Assembly (NCBI RefSeq): GCF_000699445.3
Contig: NC_067201.1
Location: 11,835,501-11,899,500, forward strand
DNA: 64,000 nt
Reading direction: 5' to 3'
From: Schistosoma haematobium
Lineage: Eukaryota; Platyhelminthes; Trematoda; Strigeidida; Schistosomatidae
Numbering within the stretch: the first letter of the stretch is position 1; the number at the start of each line of letters is the position of its first letter. Both the position numbers and the translations under genes were made by a program. Below are positions 27,071-42,000 of this stretch, piece by piece. The notes below the pieces were generated by a model. That model did no database searches and was not told where the DNA came from. It saw nothing but the letters and a program-made list of their open reading frames with translations.

Positions 27071-30000
27071 TTGGGATGCCTATAAACACGTCAGTAAATA
27101 AAAATGAGTGTTTAGGAACATGATAAACAAAGGCTAAAGAAAGGACAGAGTAAGAAAAAAGATTAATTGACAAAATTGTGAAGTTACGTATATCTCCGAG
27201 TTAACGAGGCCTAAGAAACATATATACAGACAACCCAAAGAACAAAGGAACAATAACGAAAACAATATATATATCTTGCAAATCATACCACAAAATAATA
27301 ACAAAAAAGTCTGCAAATCAATAACACAGTTGGTGATATCATCATTGTCACGTGACGAAATTTGTAGTAGAAATAAAGAATGGGAGATATAACTGATCCG
27401 ACTCCATGAAGAATTGAAATCAGAGAGCATAAGACAGCTGTTCTGTTGTATTGTGGAATTCCTCATCAATATGCATCCACAATACAATTCGAAATTCAAC
27501 CCAACAAAGGCCTGAGATTTCAAGGAGGATATAATACTACTTAGCCAATATATCAAAATTCAATGATTTGACATTCTTAATATTATAAGAGGCATCCGAT
27601 TCTACTACAGAGCAATAAAATCTTCCTAATTCAAAATGGCTTTGAAACTGACTAACTTATGGTGAAATCATTTCCAAACTATAGAAAATTCTCACGAAAC
27701 CACCATCTTACTATAGTACATTTGTGCATTCGAATGACTTACAGAAAATTCAGCATAAGAGTGGTCAAATCAGTCAAATAAATACTGAAAGCTCTGGGGC
27801 ACTAAACATTTACTTTAGATATTACATACTTTTACCTACTTAAACAGGCAAAAATCTCTTTAAAGACTCAGTAGTGTAATGTATTTCATAGAAATAAATA
27901 GATAAAGTACAGATACAAATTTGTGAGGCTTAAAAAGGTCAAACAAGAAATTAATGACAGCACACTGTACAGACCATACAATGGAGCACATTTGTGTACG
28001 ACATCCGTCGAATCTATGAACTAAAACTGACATTTTAACAGTTGATAAAAATTAAATAGTCTTCATCATCAACTGATTTTAGCTAAACAACCATTGATAA
28101 ACTAGAAGCAGTGAACAATTGTTCCATTCATATATGGGACTCCACTTCATTAAGTGTATATCTTGGACCTTATCAAAAGAGATCGAACCCAGTACCTTCA
28201 TACCTCATGGAGAGTTTTCAATTTTTAGGCCACTGAACCGGGATTCATTGGTTTACATGATTAGGTTTAACCAATTAAAAAGTTAACTCGGATGTCTTTT
28301 ATATCACGATATTCGCAATAGTAATCTAGACAATGCTTACAACGAAAAAAAATCACTACTTTCACACAATCAACTAGAATTAGTTTTGGTTATTTTAAAG
28401 AGGGATTTGGAAAAAACCAACTCTTACTTGATTCAAGCGGTGAAGTTGGAGGCAATGTCATATCAAGAACTAAACCACTATCACGACTAGTATCATCACA
28501 ATTACTAACAGAAGATGTACTAGCAATACCGATAGGCATATGATATTGATCCAAAAAAGTGTTGAAATCATTTTCTGTTTCATTAATCCCATCATTACTA
28601 TCATTATTACCAGTACCACTTATGTTCATTGTAGACCATGGACAACTAGGCGAGAAGTATTGTTGTTCTGTACTAGATGTCGATTCAAAATTATCCCATA
28701 GCATATCTTAAACACAAAAGAAGAATAAGCAAATTTACGACAATAAATCAATGGATTAAGAAAAAACAATCCAATGTAATAAAAACTGTAGTAATTATTC
28801 AAAGTAAAAAGAATGTAACAAAGTAAACACGGGAGTGTATATAGCTGACTGACTATGTCCCAGTGTGTTTTAAATAACGCTGTATTCATTTATTCCATAA
28901 CTATACACTAAATACATCAAAAGTAAAATACAAACCTCGAAGTTACTATTTACTGGAAATGATATAAACGATAACGGAGATGTAAGAAGTCATTATTTTT
29001 GATACGATAATTTAAACTAGTAACGCATAAGGTGGAGGAGCGATAAGGTGAGGATAAGTATTAAAACAAACGAAATGTATGTAATTACAACACCTACTAG
29101 GTTGTTGTTGCTTTTTACGAGTGACCACATTTTGATAAATCCCAGAGAGCTGTCCTAACAGTACAGGCTTGGAAGTAGCCGCACCCATCAAACTCTGCTT
29201 CTGATTTGGTGTCGGTAAACTAACACCACCGCCGCCAACTGTAACAACAGCCGAGGAAGTAGCAGTTCTATTCAAGTTACCCACAACACAACCACCACTA
29301 TAAGAACCACATCGACCTGGATAAGTTGAAGTTGAATCCAGATAGGCAGTAGGAGGAGAAGTCAACTCTTTAACATTCATAGAATATTGTCCAATTTCAG
29401 AGGACATAGAACTACCGCTACGATGACGACCTTTATTATTAGTATCTCGTGTATAACCAGCTGTTGACATAGAATGAGTTAAAACTACTGAAAAAAATTA
29501 CAATAAATAAAATTGAAATTATAGTTAATAGTTAGTAGAAATTAAACTTGGAAATACAATAGAAAAAGTGAAAGAATTAAGTTAAATCACCCAAAATTTT
29601 TGTTAATAAATCAATGTTATATAATGTATCATGGCGAAATGAAATTTGTCAGGGTGTAGAATTGTTATCGTTGAGTCATTAGAAACGAAAGAACAAATGA
29701 AGACCAAAAAAGCTCACGAAGATGACCAAATATAAAAAAGCCGTCAGAAAGAAATGATTTAACACTTGATGAATAACTGAAAAGTTCATATTTATACGAA
29801 GTAGGTGATGATAATGTTGTCCAGCAAGACAATAAAATCTTCATACTTACACTAGGTGAAAGAATATATTATCAACAAAAACATCCAATCTTTTTCATCA
29901 CTGAACTTTGAGGGATATCATTTAATGTGAGGGCTGATGATATTCATCAACTGTTCGAACTTAAGTAGATAGGAATGAGATTCGAACGTTTGACCTACAT

Positions 30001-33000
30001 GGTTGAAGGTTGAATGTTCTAACCACTGAATACATTTAATTTATAGCATCGTATCATATCCACTAGTTTTTATGGACACCACTACTTATTAATAAACATT
30101 CATATGTGGATTGATATATTAATTGTATAATATCAAGGCACCTACATCAACTAGGTTTACACTAACAGAAAAAAGAACCTGTTTAATGCATATTTATTTT
30201 GTAGTCATGTGCTAGTTGAATGTGATTCACATGGTAAAGCAACAAAATGTAAAGAATGATGTCTATGATTGCCACATTATGAACAGAGGTAGACCTACTG
30301 AAGATGGATATACACAAACACATATCTCACTATATAATGAAAATGACTAAAAAAGACAATTCAAACATCAATTTGAGAAAAAAAGTGGTCAGTTGTTGAT
30401 ATTAGTTTCACATGCGATAGAAAAGGGTTAACAAAATTTAGTTAGTGTGACGATTATTAAAAACCCAGCTGGTTGATTCATTCTTATAGTTATCTAATAT
30501 TAATATAGTTTACCTATAACGATTTACATTGTACACATGGGACTAAATATTTGATTATATCACGTAATGAAAAGTATGTAACAACCATAACATTTTATTC
30601 ATTATATCGGATACATTTAAAAATTGCCCCCTGGTACGACGGAGGGCGGGGAGAGTTAGCTCTTCCTCTCCAAATGCTTACATATGGCCATGTGTATAAG
30701 ACCACGATCAGGGAAGTCCTACTCACTGCCTTCTCTCGGTGTGGGTGTTGTTTACGAAATCGAGAGGACGAAGCGAGAATATCTGGGGCTTCAACTGGGT
30801 TAGTGGATATACAGGATCTACTTAAGGGAGTTGGAGAACCCTGATTCCAAACCAATAGTGCACATGGTCACCAGGATCCTAAGGAAACAAACGGCGTATG
30901 AAACGATTGTTGGTCACCGGCTACCATGGGACTGCATCTCCTAAAGTTGCTCTACTGCCTTGTGGATTAGACAGCGGAGCAACGTCTTTCAACTCATCCA
31001 AGCCGCTGGCACCAAAAAGTCTAGTGTAAGCGAAACAATCTGTGAAGATGGCAGGATACTGACTACTAACATCTATCGATGTTTTGCAGGATGGGTAGAG
31101 TTTTTCGAGGGGCAGTTCGAATGATCTGTTGCTCCGGCAACATCGATTAGACTTTCTTACCCTCTATGGCCTGTGACGACTGATCCACCAAATGAGGCAG
31201 TAGTCCGCAAGGAACTCCAAGTCTTGAAGTGCAGACAGAAGTGGTCGAGAAGTTCGTATATCTGGGTAGCTGCATAAGTGCTGGTAGTAGCATGGGTTGT
31301 GAGATCAATTCACGCATAGTGAAAGCCAGAATGGTTTATGCCAATCTGGGTCATCTTTGGCACCTTCGTGATGTTAGTCTGGCTGTAAAAGGTCGAAGCT
31401 ACAACGCGTCGGTGATATCAGTTTTGCTCTATGCTTGTGAAATCTGGCCTCTCCAAATTGAGGATGTTAAACGACTTTCTGTGTTTGATCATCGTTGTCT
31501 CCGAAGGATTGCTGACATCCGGTGGCGACACCATATTAGTAATGCAGAGGTTCGGCATCCTGTGTTCGGGAACAGTGACGATAATTCATTTGGTGTCACT
31601 ATCTTGAATCATCGACTTCGGTGGTTTGGACATGTTCTACGAATGTCGTCCCAGAGAATTCCACGTCGTGAATTATTTGCCGATGCTGGAACTGCTTGGA
31701 AAAAGCGGGGAAGTGGTCAGTGTATGACATGGTGTCGTGGTATGAAAGAAAGCTGTAAAGGGCTGGCTTCTTTAGGTCCTTCACGACTGCCTGGTCGGGG
31801 TCCTAGAGATGGTGCAACACAGTGGCTAGAGACGTTATCGGATATGGTTCAGAATAGAGGCAAGTGGCGATCCTGCAGTAACTTTATTTTACTTTCTCCA
31901 TAAAAAGGACGTAACTCGTTTAACTGAAAGAATTCTCTCTGGCCGTATTTTGCTAATTGAACTGTCTCTTCCATTATTATTATTTCATTATCATACACTA
32001 ATTTCTATCCGTTATTGTTCTCCCTTTTCTTATACGCACCTTACATTCTTTATCTCTTCACATTCTCATTATTATTATTGTGTGGCGCATATGTAACTGG
32101 TGGCCATCTGTACCAATATTTGTGTTCAAATAAATAAGTATCACTATTACCCTTCATATCCACAGTATGGCATAGAGCTACACATACGAGTATGGAACTG
32201 ACTGATGATAACTTAACTCTTTTTCATTTCGATCCAGATGATGATGACACTAACACTACAGTTTACATAATTTATACAACATCTAAAAGCCTATCTTTCA
32301 TCACACGGTTGTTCCTTTCTACAAAAGACAAATAGCTAAATCTGTGTAAACATAGTAAAAATGATAAGAAAAAACACTAACATTGTTCACCATAAACGGT
32401 TTAAAATACAATTTTAAATACATAACTTCAGGTCTCTAAGCATTAGTCATATTATTTTTTACTATTTAACGTTTTTAGGGATTTGCATAACGGGCTTCGA
32501 GTAATGCTCTAATTATGCGAGGGTGATACTATCTGGTTGCCCAAACCGAAGTAGGTAGAATGAGGTTTGAACCTACTACGTAGTGGTTGAAGAACTCCCT
32601 AACCTTTAACAAATTGGTACGATGAAACTCAGCCAACTCATGGTCCAAGGGAGGGGTTGTACTCCCGACTATTCACGCGTGTGATGACAGTAAAGTGTTG
32701 TATGATAGTAAAATTGGAAAAGTACAGAGCTAACACGATCTAAAAGTACTCGCAAAAAGTTGTATAACCGACCTCTCCTAACCAAGTTCTCTTTTTCGTA
32801 ACTTCAAAGAGAAATATTCTTCTACAGTGTGAACAACTAGGAAGTGACAACCACTTTAGTTCTCCTAACAACACTCGAGAACAACTATATTCTGTCACAG
32901 ATACACTATGTGAAAATTTTCTATCAAAATTTAATTTATACTATTGGTCATATAATAATATAATCTACATAAAACTAAACTTAATAGACAAAAAACCCAT

Positions 33001-36000
33001 CATAATAACGGAAATCACATGAGACAAAAAAGCACTAGTTAAATAGGAAGAAAAGGAAAGTGAACAAAACCATTCAAGTACAAAATAATTGATTATTAGT
33101 GCAAAAAAGTGCAAAGGAAAAGAGAAGTACAAAGTAGTAGTAATAAATACATTTTGTTGTTGTTTGATAGGATCGATAATTTGTTTATCACTAATACTAC
33201 TAACCATCCCTAATGGCCATCACCTTATTCTTATTAGTGGCATTAGCATACGAACAAAAACAAAGAAAAAATAGAGTTAGTATTTAAAGTCAGATCAAAA
33301 TAACCAACTTAGAGTTTGAACGTTGAAAAAAAAATCAAGACGACTGACGATTTGGATTTAAAGCCAACAAGCTAAAAGAAATACGCATCATTACAATGTT
33401 GTAATGATATTAACCATCACTACCAACACCATTGTCTCTATTATATATACTTCCATATACTGAAGCGGTGAAGTATAAATAAGAGAAAAAAGATAAGTTT
33501 ACGTTGAGATTCCAAATTTTACCACATATGACAGACTACAGTAGTACTATTTCGTAGTTCCAAAATGACTATTGATAAAAAAATAATAGTACACCTGACC
33601 ATCAGCTAGGATAGTAACCTAAATATGACATGCGTACAGTATTTTTAACAATTCGAATAACGAAAACGCTTCTGCAAAATGAACACGACCAGTGTTAATC
33701 AGTCATAACATGGGATCTATTGTGCTACTACTATATATACCAAAGTGTATTATTTACCGACTTTTCTAAACAATCTTTTCTGAATGATAACCAGTTATTT
33801 TTGAACAAAAAAACGATAAACAAATTTCTTTCTGAACAATATTTGACAAGCTTACTTACCGTTATGAAATTGGCCAGGTATAGGACGACTTCGTGAATGT
33901 GAAAAGTGAGTATTCTGAATCGGAGAACAAGTTGAACTAACTGCACTGGGTGATAAAACACCCAAGGAAGAGCATGCTCCAATTCTAGCATCTGAATTTG
34001 ATGGACCTGGTAATTGAGTAAAATGCTGCCTATCATTACCAGGATTAGCGATCAAGTTGAACGTGGGCCACAAACTTGTTGTACGGGGGGATGTACAACG
34101 AGCAAGACGACGCCCACGAATACACGATTGATTTGGCGCTGAACCGAGAGGTGATATCACGTTTGATGTCATAGGGTTTGGTGGTATATGAGAACATCTT
34201 CCAGAATGATCACTGGTACTAACTGAAACAAAATATAAAGAGAACAATATGTATATTCAAAACAAACAGAGAGCACAGCTATAAATGTTTGAAATCGGAT
34301 ATTATTTACTGATAAATATATAGGTAAATCTTAAAACAAGCACGAGGCAGTTATAACTCCCTATTAAACATTTAATCATAGATTTCTGGTAAGATGGAAG
34401 AATCTGCCCTGTCGAGTATGGAATAAACTTTAGGCAACCAACTTGGCTTTGTTACATTACGCTACGCTATGCAATCAGCAGGAGATATACACAAATATAC
34501 ATTCTTCACCTAATAGGGTGTACATCAAGCTTTAATTCCGCAACTGGTACGAAATGTGAATTAATAAAAAATCAATCGTTTATAAGAAGTTTTGGTGTTT
34601 CTAGAAAAGATGGCTATTAATATACAACACGTTTGGGTTAGTGTAGAACAAAATAACAATAAACGAAAAGACAGGTTCATAGTAATAATGATGGAGAATA
34701 CTAGATATGAGGTCTATAGCAGAATCTTAGCTTTCAAACTGAATACAAAAATTTTGTGCAAATGAGAAGGGTGTGTATTAGTGTTAACTTTTCAAGGTGA
34801 ATTGTAAAAGGAAGTTTGTTTATCAGGTTACATGAGTGACAATGATAAACAAGAACTTGGTCGGTTCAAATTAACAATTCTTAGTGATTCCCCATGTTTA
34901 ATCACTGCAAGCAAGAGATGGAAAAGGCAATGGCTGTGGGCAACACCAGACAGCTTTTCAAAAACTGGAATTGAGAAGTCATGAGTGAGTGAGACGATCT
35001 CAGAAAAAGACAACACTCTTATCTGCCCTCTGCCCAGACATTTAGAACGACGGGCGGAACACTTCAAAGAGCAGTTCAGCTGGCCTTCAGCTACCCTACA
35101 ACTACCCAACATTCACAAACAGCCTGAATGGAACATTGAAGTAGGTCCTTCGACTCGAGTTGAAGTTTAAAAAGCTGTAACTAGTCTGAAACAAGGAGGA
35201 GCAGCTGATCCAGATGGATTGGCTCCAGAGGTCTCTAAGGATGGTGGTCCAGTTTTAGCGATTAGGTTGACTAATATTTTAGCTAAAATCTGGGAGTTGG
35301 ACGTAATCCAACCCGACTGGTCGCAATCACTGAGTGTTCCAATATATAAGGAGTCAAAATCATCCTGTGATAACCATAGAGCGGTTGGTTTGACTAATAT
35401 AGCATCTAAAATACTAGCATCAATAATTATCGGACGCCTAACTAAGACTCGTGAACTGCAAACACGAGAAAGTCAGGCTGGCTTCAGACCTGGTCGTGGC
35501 TGCGTCGAACACATATTAACCACTGGTCAGGTTCTAGAACACAGGCATCCTTACCCGCGTCCGACAATGATAGTTTTCCTAGACTTGAAAGCAGCATTTG
35601 ACTCTGCTGAACAAGAGGTTCTGTGGCAGTGTCTGTCACTGAAAGACGTACCTCGGAATTACATAAACCGTGTGAAGGCCATTCACTCGAACACTATTCG
35701 TCGAGTTACAACTTATGACGAACTATCATCCGATTTTGCAACTTCAAGTGGTGTCCAGCAAGGCTGTCCACTATCTCCATTCCTGTTCAACTTCATCATA
35801 GATCTACTGAAAGAAATGACTTTCTTGTCGACTGAATTTTCGGGCACTGATCTCCTTCCAGGAGGTCCTTTAATCCACTTAAAATACACAGACGACATAG
35901 TCCTGTTTGGTGAAGACGCTGATGAAATGCAGTCTTTTGGTGGCACTGAGCAACAATGCCAGGATGTTTGGAATGAGTTTCTACCCCCCCCAACCCAAAT

Positions 36001-39000
36001 GCAATATCTTGCTTCAGGACTGGCCAACGTCAACACCTGAACTAAGGATATGGAGTGAAGTAGTCGAACGCGTCGACAACTTCAATTAACTTGGAAGTCT
36101 GATCAGCCCATAATGGGTTGATATCTAACGAAATCTCTGCACAGATTCAGGAAGTTCGTTTGGCTTAAGTCAACTTACGTCACCTATGAAGAAGGCGAGA
36201 TATCCGTCTATCAATTAAAGGACGAGTGTACTGAGCAATAGTTTGTTCTATTCTACTTTACGACTGCGAAACATGGTCATTAAGAGTAGAAGATACTTGT
36301 AAGTTACCAGTATTTGATCACAGATATCTTAGGGATATTGCTCTCATCTGCTGGGATCACCGGGTAAGTAGTAGTAGTGAGGTTAGATGCAGGGTATTTG
36401 GGAATGATGGTAAATCAGTTGATGAGGTTGTGAATCTTCATCGACTGAGATGGTTGGGCCACGTGTCACGTATGCCTGAACACCGATTACCATGACGAGC
36501 AATGCAGACTAGTGTTGAGGATGGTTGGATGAAAGTTGGGGGCGGCCAAACCAAAACGCGGCATCAGTCCTCGAAGTCATTAACTTCTAGTCTGAGCCAT
36601 GTTGGTAGATGCAGACTACTTGGTTGGGGTCCGCGTGACTAACGTAACTAATGGTTGGAAACTCTTGGTGACATGGCTCAGAATCGATCACAGTGGTGTA
36701 GTTGTATATACTCTTTCCCTTCCCTCAAACCGTGAGAATGAAATTCCTTTATATCTTTCTTTCTACGAACTAATTCTTTCTTCCTGCATTATATCCTTAT
36801 ACACAATCTTTGTTTTATACATTACCATCATTGAAGTGACTACTTCTATGAATTTGGTGTTCATCTTGTTGTGCTAATGCGATGTGGCAACTTTCACGTC
36901 GCATGTATGTGCCTGATCCTTCGTTTTAGCTGACTGACTGACTGAAATTCTACTTTATTCCTGGCATATCAGTAATATTGAGGACAAGCGGGGTGTTTTT
37001 AGGGACCGTTGTAAACAATAATAAATAAGCAAGAATACTGTAATATAAGACTTGTTTACCAGTACATATTTTGCGAATACTTTCTAAAAGACTTTCACGC
37101 TGAGTATTTTCTTACTAACTGAGGAAAAGATTGGAATTCGAAAGGTTTTCAACTAGTAGTGAAGATTAAATTTCAACGACTAGACAATAATGAAGTAAGA
37201 TTCTACACTATGGTCTAACTATCTTCAACAATTCTGAAATGATGGACAAACATTAAAGTCGCCGGTGAGTAGACAACCTAGAGAATGTTTTCTAATCGCA
37301 CACGACACCTAATCAAGTTTGCTCTTGTGTAAATGTTTTGTATGTCTGTCATTAAATCGAATAAAATCTTATTTTTCTGGATAATTATCCTTGATTTTAG
37401 TTTTTTCGACAGCCCGAGTCTATAAATCAGTAGCATTCAGCCACACTGTATCAACACATTTTAACTTACTAGTATAGGGGTTGTGGAGATTATTAAGTTT
37501 TTGATTGAGATCATGAACCGATTAATGTTAGACCACCTTCGGAAACCTGGAAGCACTTGACGGCCGTTTCGTCCTTAATAATCTCCACAACCACTATACT
37601 AGTAATCAACATGTGCTCACTAGTGACTAGCTTCGTGAGGGAATTTTCGGAGTTCTAGTGAGAAGCTGTGACCAGTGGAGCTAATCCATGTCGGGTGGAG
37701 ACAGGTATCTACCTCATTACAATGGAAGTTGGTCGCGCAATTTCGTGGACTGGTTGATGTTAGACACTATCACCACTGGATGCCGGCTAAGTGGTGCAGT
37801 AGGTTAAGCGTTCGCGCGCGAGGCCGAAGGCCCTGGGTTCGAGTCCCGCGAGCGGGATCGTGGATGCGCACTGCTGGGGAGCCCCGAAGTAGGACGAAAC
37901 GCCCGTCCAGTGCCTCCAGGTTTCCAAAGGTGGTCTGAAATCAATCGGTTCATGATCTCAATCAAAGACATTTTAACTTAATTCGTATATTTTCCGAACT
38001 CAAATGTCTTTCATGAAATTCCTTTCGTAACAATATAAAATAAATCATACTTTTTCATACAGTGGAACATAATTCATTCAGTTTTACGTTGGATTGATGA
38101 GAGGTTGAACTCTCTACACATAGTAGAAAAATTTTAAAACTGGTACGTATGTGGTCATGAAACAATGACAGTAGCATCACTCTTGTTTGAGGTTACCAGA
38201 ATGAAAATGGAACTAAAATATTGAGATCATGAATCGATCTAAGTTAGGCAACTGTTGAAAACTCGAAAACATTGGACAACCGTTTCATTCTAATATAGTA
38301 CTTATCAGCAATACGAAACCATTTTCGCGAGACCGGCAATCGAGTCCAGGATCTTCGATCTCACACTCAAAAGTTCAAATTCTAGACCACTGAGCCAAAA
38401 TTCAATGGTGAACAAGTCTAACTTTAATTAATTCATAAAATCAAACTAATTTTGTAGGCATTTTCTTAGATATGTAGCTCAAAATGTACATGATTATGTC
38501 GATAATAAAAGCTAAAAGCAAAACTAATAATCGACTGAATTTACTTGACTTATTAAATTCTATTGTAGAAGAAGGAAAATTTATCAAATGCTGTTGATGG
38601 TAATGATGATGATGTTGACTAGAGGTTGTACGTTGAGATATCTGTTGTTGTTGAGGTGATGAAGTAATTATAGACGATAAATTTGAAAAATTGGCGTTTA
38701 AATTGGACATTAAATTCGGTGGTAAGTTATTATTACTGTTATTAATACCAGCAATAGTAGGAGTAGTAGTGGAACTAGTGCCTAAAATACGTAAATTACT
38801 ATTCACAGCACTTGGTGTAGATAGATGAAGATGTGGAGAATAAGCAGAATATTGTTGATTTTCGCTTCCTCCACCACCATGAGAAATCATTGAAATATCA
38901 GAAGGAATATGACGATGATATTGAAAAGAACTAGTTGTTGTCGTGATTCCCGTCGTTAGTGAACTAGATGATAGTGAAATATTATTTGATGATAAACTAT

Positions 39001-42000
39001 TATTATTATTAGATTCCATAATCAGTCCAGGTTGTTCCTGTTGTACATTTGCAGAAAAATCGCGTCCAATCGACATTTCTGAATCGCAATGTGCAAAGGC
39101 ACAGAAAGGACCACGTGGACAATAACCAGAATTTAATACATCGTTGCATTTTGTCGACTTATATATCTGATGAATTATATTTAATTTGTAGTTAAAAAAA
39201 GAAATAACAAGAAAACAATCGATCAGAGCAGATAAAATGCATAAGCGAAAATTGTAATGTAATAACTAAAAGTTACACGAACGAAAGGCTAAATATTTCG
39301 AGAAACTAAGTTATACAGAATGTTGTAGACTTATTGATTGAAACACTCAACTTTCAGGCAGTAGGCTGTAGGTTCAAATTCTGGTCTACCTTCAAAGCCT
39401 AGTCAACTTAACAGAAGCAGTAGCATTAATCACACAACCAGAGTGACTTAAGGCCAAGTACCTGAACTTGGTATATGAGTTAGATTATTATTAGTAGTAG
39501 TAGTATACGACTGTGGAGATTGTTGAGTTTTGATTGAGATCATGAACCGATCAGTGTTGGACCACCATCAAATACCCAGAAGCACTGTTTGACGGTCGTT
39601 TTGTCCTAGCACGAGACTCCTCAGTAATGCGCATCCATGGTTCCGCACGTGGGATTTAAACCAAAGACCTTCAGTCTCGTACGCACACGCTTAACCTCTA
39701 GATCGGTGAGCCGGCATCTAACGGTGTTAATTATTACTATGTTATTGACTGAAAATTTACCCTTAAAGTCGGATTGAGTGGGACTATAACTTATGGACGA
39801 CCCAATCAGATTTAAGATAGTGATTCTTGGATTTTAGCATGAAATTCGTTCATACATATAGCTAAATAGGATTTTAGTATTACAGATAATGCCAGTTAGT
39901 CATAAGAACTCTAACTCTAATTTCTGATCCTAACTTTTAACTTTACTTCCTAATACTAATGCCTCACAAATTAATTACCACGTTTCCATCCTAGTAAGTG
40001 GTTGCAGTTTTTCAAGGAAACTTTAGTACTACACGAAGATCGTCCACAAATCACAGTCTCCCCTGTCTTGTCTTGAGACAACTTATTCACGATAGACGAA
40101 AAAAGATGAGATGATTTCCAAGCAAGCAGAAAATAAAATAACCATTGGTATATAAAACGACTGAACTCTATGTCGATTATCGACTACACAAAATGAATAT
40201 AAAACTATGATTACATAATGACCTAAGGTAGAAATTGATAAGATAATATAGTGAAATGCCAGGGTACGGCCGAGGATGGGGAGAGTTAGCTCTTCCTCTC
40301 CAAATGCTTACATATGGCCATGCGTATACGACCACGATCAGGGAAGTCCTACTCACTGCCTTCTCTCGGTGTGGGTGTTGTTTACGAAATCGAGAGGACG
40401 AAGCGAGAATATCTGGGGCTTCAACTGGGTTAGTGGATATACAGGATCTACTTAAGGGAGTTGGAGAACCCTGATTCCAAACCAATAGTGCACATGGGCT
40501 CCAGGATTCCGAGGGAACAGATGGCGTATGAAAAAATCGGCTAACATGAGACTGCATCTCCCAAACTTACTCCACTGCCTTGTGGATCAGACCTTTAGGT
40601 CGAAGGCTCCGGGTGTGACCACTTCATTTTGGCCCCCGGGCAGTATCACAACCCACACACAAATCAAGTGACATGTGTGACGTATGTGTATTCGGTGTCC
40701 CTTTATACTAATATTTATGTGTTCAAATAAATAAAGAAGTAGGAAGATATACGAACAGATGTGGAAACAATAACGACATTTATTAGTTAATTAAACCAAA
40801 GGGTTACGAAAAACCAGTGGATTTCTACTAAGTCTATTGCACTGATAGTATTGTCGACCGCGGGGTGGCTGCTCTAATTTCTACCGACTGACCAACTTCA
40901 GATATCCCAGTACGACCCTAATACTGTTCCCAATCTTCAATATATCAGAACACAAACCGTAGATGAGAATTGTTTATGGGGTCAGGAGAAGAATAAGAAT
41001 TTACAGACAAATGCATATTTATACAGTTAGGACTACCGTGAATATTGACCAACAGGAAAATGACACGTGAAATAAATATTGACTAATAGGAAAATGGCAC
41101 CATTTCACATTCGAGGATAGCATTAGACTTAACAAGATAATTTTTGGGATATTTTTCCGAATATCCCAACAGATAGGTTCTCCTAAACTCATCCCATCAG
41201 GCTCTGAACACGACGAAGAGCGAAAACAAGTCAGATCTACGTTAAACAAAAGTCCAATGAACGACGGTGAGCAGTCATGGGCAACGAAAGCAAGAAATGT
41301 AAAAGGTAGTGGCTGTAGGAAACACCAGACAGCCCTCAAATACCCTGGTACGGCCGACAGTGGGGAGAGTCCGCTCTCCCTCTCCAAATGCTCTCACATG
41401 GCCACGCGCATATAGCCTCTGCCAGGGAAGTCCTACTCACTGCCTTCTCGTGGCGGGAGTGTTGTTTACGAAATTGAGAGGACGAAAAGCGAATGTCGGG
41501 CGCTTTAACCGGGTTCCAAACCAATGGTGCACATGGGCTCCAGTATCCTGAAGGAACAAATGGCGCATGAACCAATCATTGGTCGACGGCTTCCATGGGA
41601 CCGCATCTCCTTACGATGCTCCACTGCCTTGTGCATCAGACCTTCAGGTCGAAGGCTCGGGGTGTGGCCCACTAAGAAAACCATCTGCTTCGGTTTGGGC
41701 ACCCGGGTAGTATCACAGCCCTCACACATATCGAATGAGATTTGTGTGGCGCATATGTATTTTGTGCCTCCTTGTACCAATATCTATGTTAAAATAAATA
41801 AATAAAGACAGCTTTTCAGACTAATAAAAGAAACTGGAATTAAGAAGTCATGAGTGAGTGAGACGATCTCAGAAAAAGACAACACTCTTATCTGCCCTCT
41901 GCCCAGACATTTAGAACGACGGGCGGAACACTTCAAAGAGCAGTTCAGCTGGCCTTCAGCTACCCTACAACTACCCAACATTCACAAACAGCCTGAATGG

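Larger units (their letters stand above)
24050..28427 (-). other. unk: unk intron 7
   Basis: A 4.4 kb intron (GTAAGA...TTATAG). It carries an RTE C-terminal fragment (24530-25270), a hammerhead fold-back and adjacent SINE (25736-26345), an (AT)n tract (27026-27069) and a decayed SINE (28073-28265, minus). Confidence 0.83.
29488..33859 (-). other. unk: unk intron 5
   Basis: A 4.4 kb intron (GTAAGT...TTCAG) containing a truncated 472-bp element joined to an internally deleted RTE copy (30622-32137). The remaining 29.5-30.6 and 32.1-33.8 kb are AT-rich with no recognised gene. Confidence 0.83.
34223..38544 (-). other. unk: unk intron 4, with RTE copy and hammerhead SINE
   Basis: A 4.3 kb intron (GTAAAT...TTCAG). 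It holds an RTE reverse-transcriptase copy in the opposite orientation to the gene (34914-36950), a full-length hammerhead SINE preceded by an inverted tail (37466-37973) and a much-decayed SINE on the minus strand (38210-38430). Confidence 0.85.

Noticed and set aside
29012..29097. Frame continuing past exon 6 (ending [13 protein letters not shown])
   Set aside because: Skipping it through the GTAGGT donor restores phase with exon 7 and its WDNF-containing frame.
35713..36036. Minus-strand open frame over the RTE reverse transcriptase
   Set aside because: Antisense shadow of the RT-coding frame.
38441..38544. Hydrophobic C-terminal stretch ([15 protein letters not shown]) as a membrane segment of unk
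   Set aside because: It lies past the GTAAAT donor that gives the correct phase to exon 5, so it is intron.
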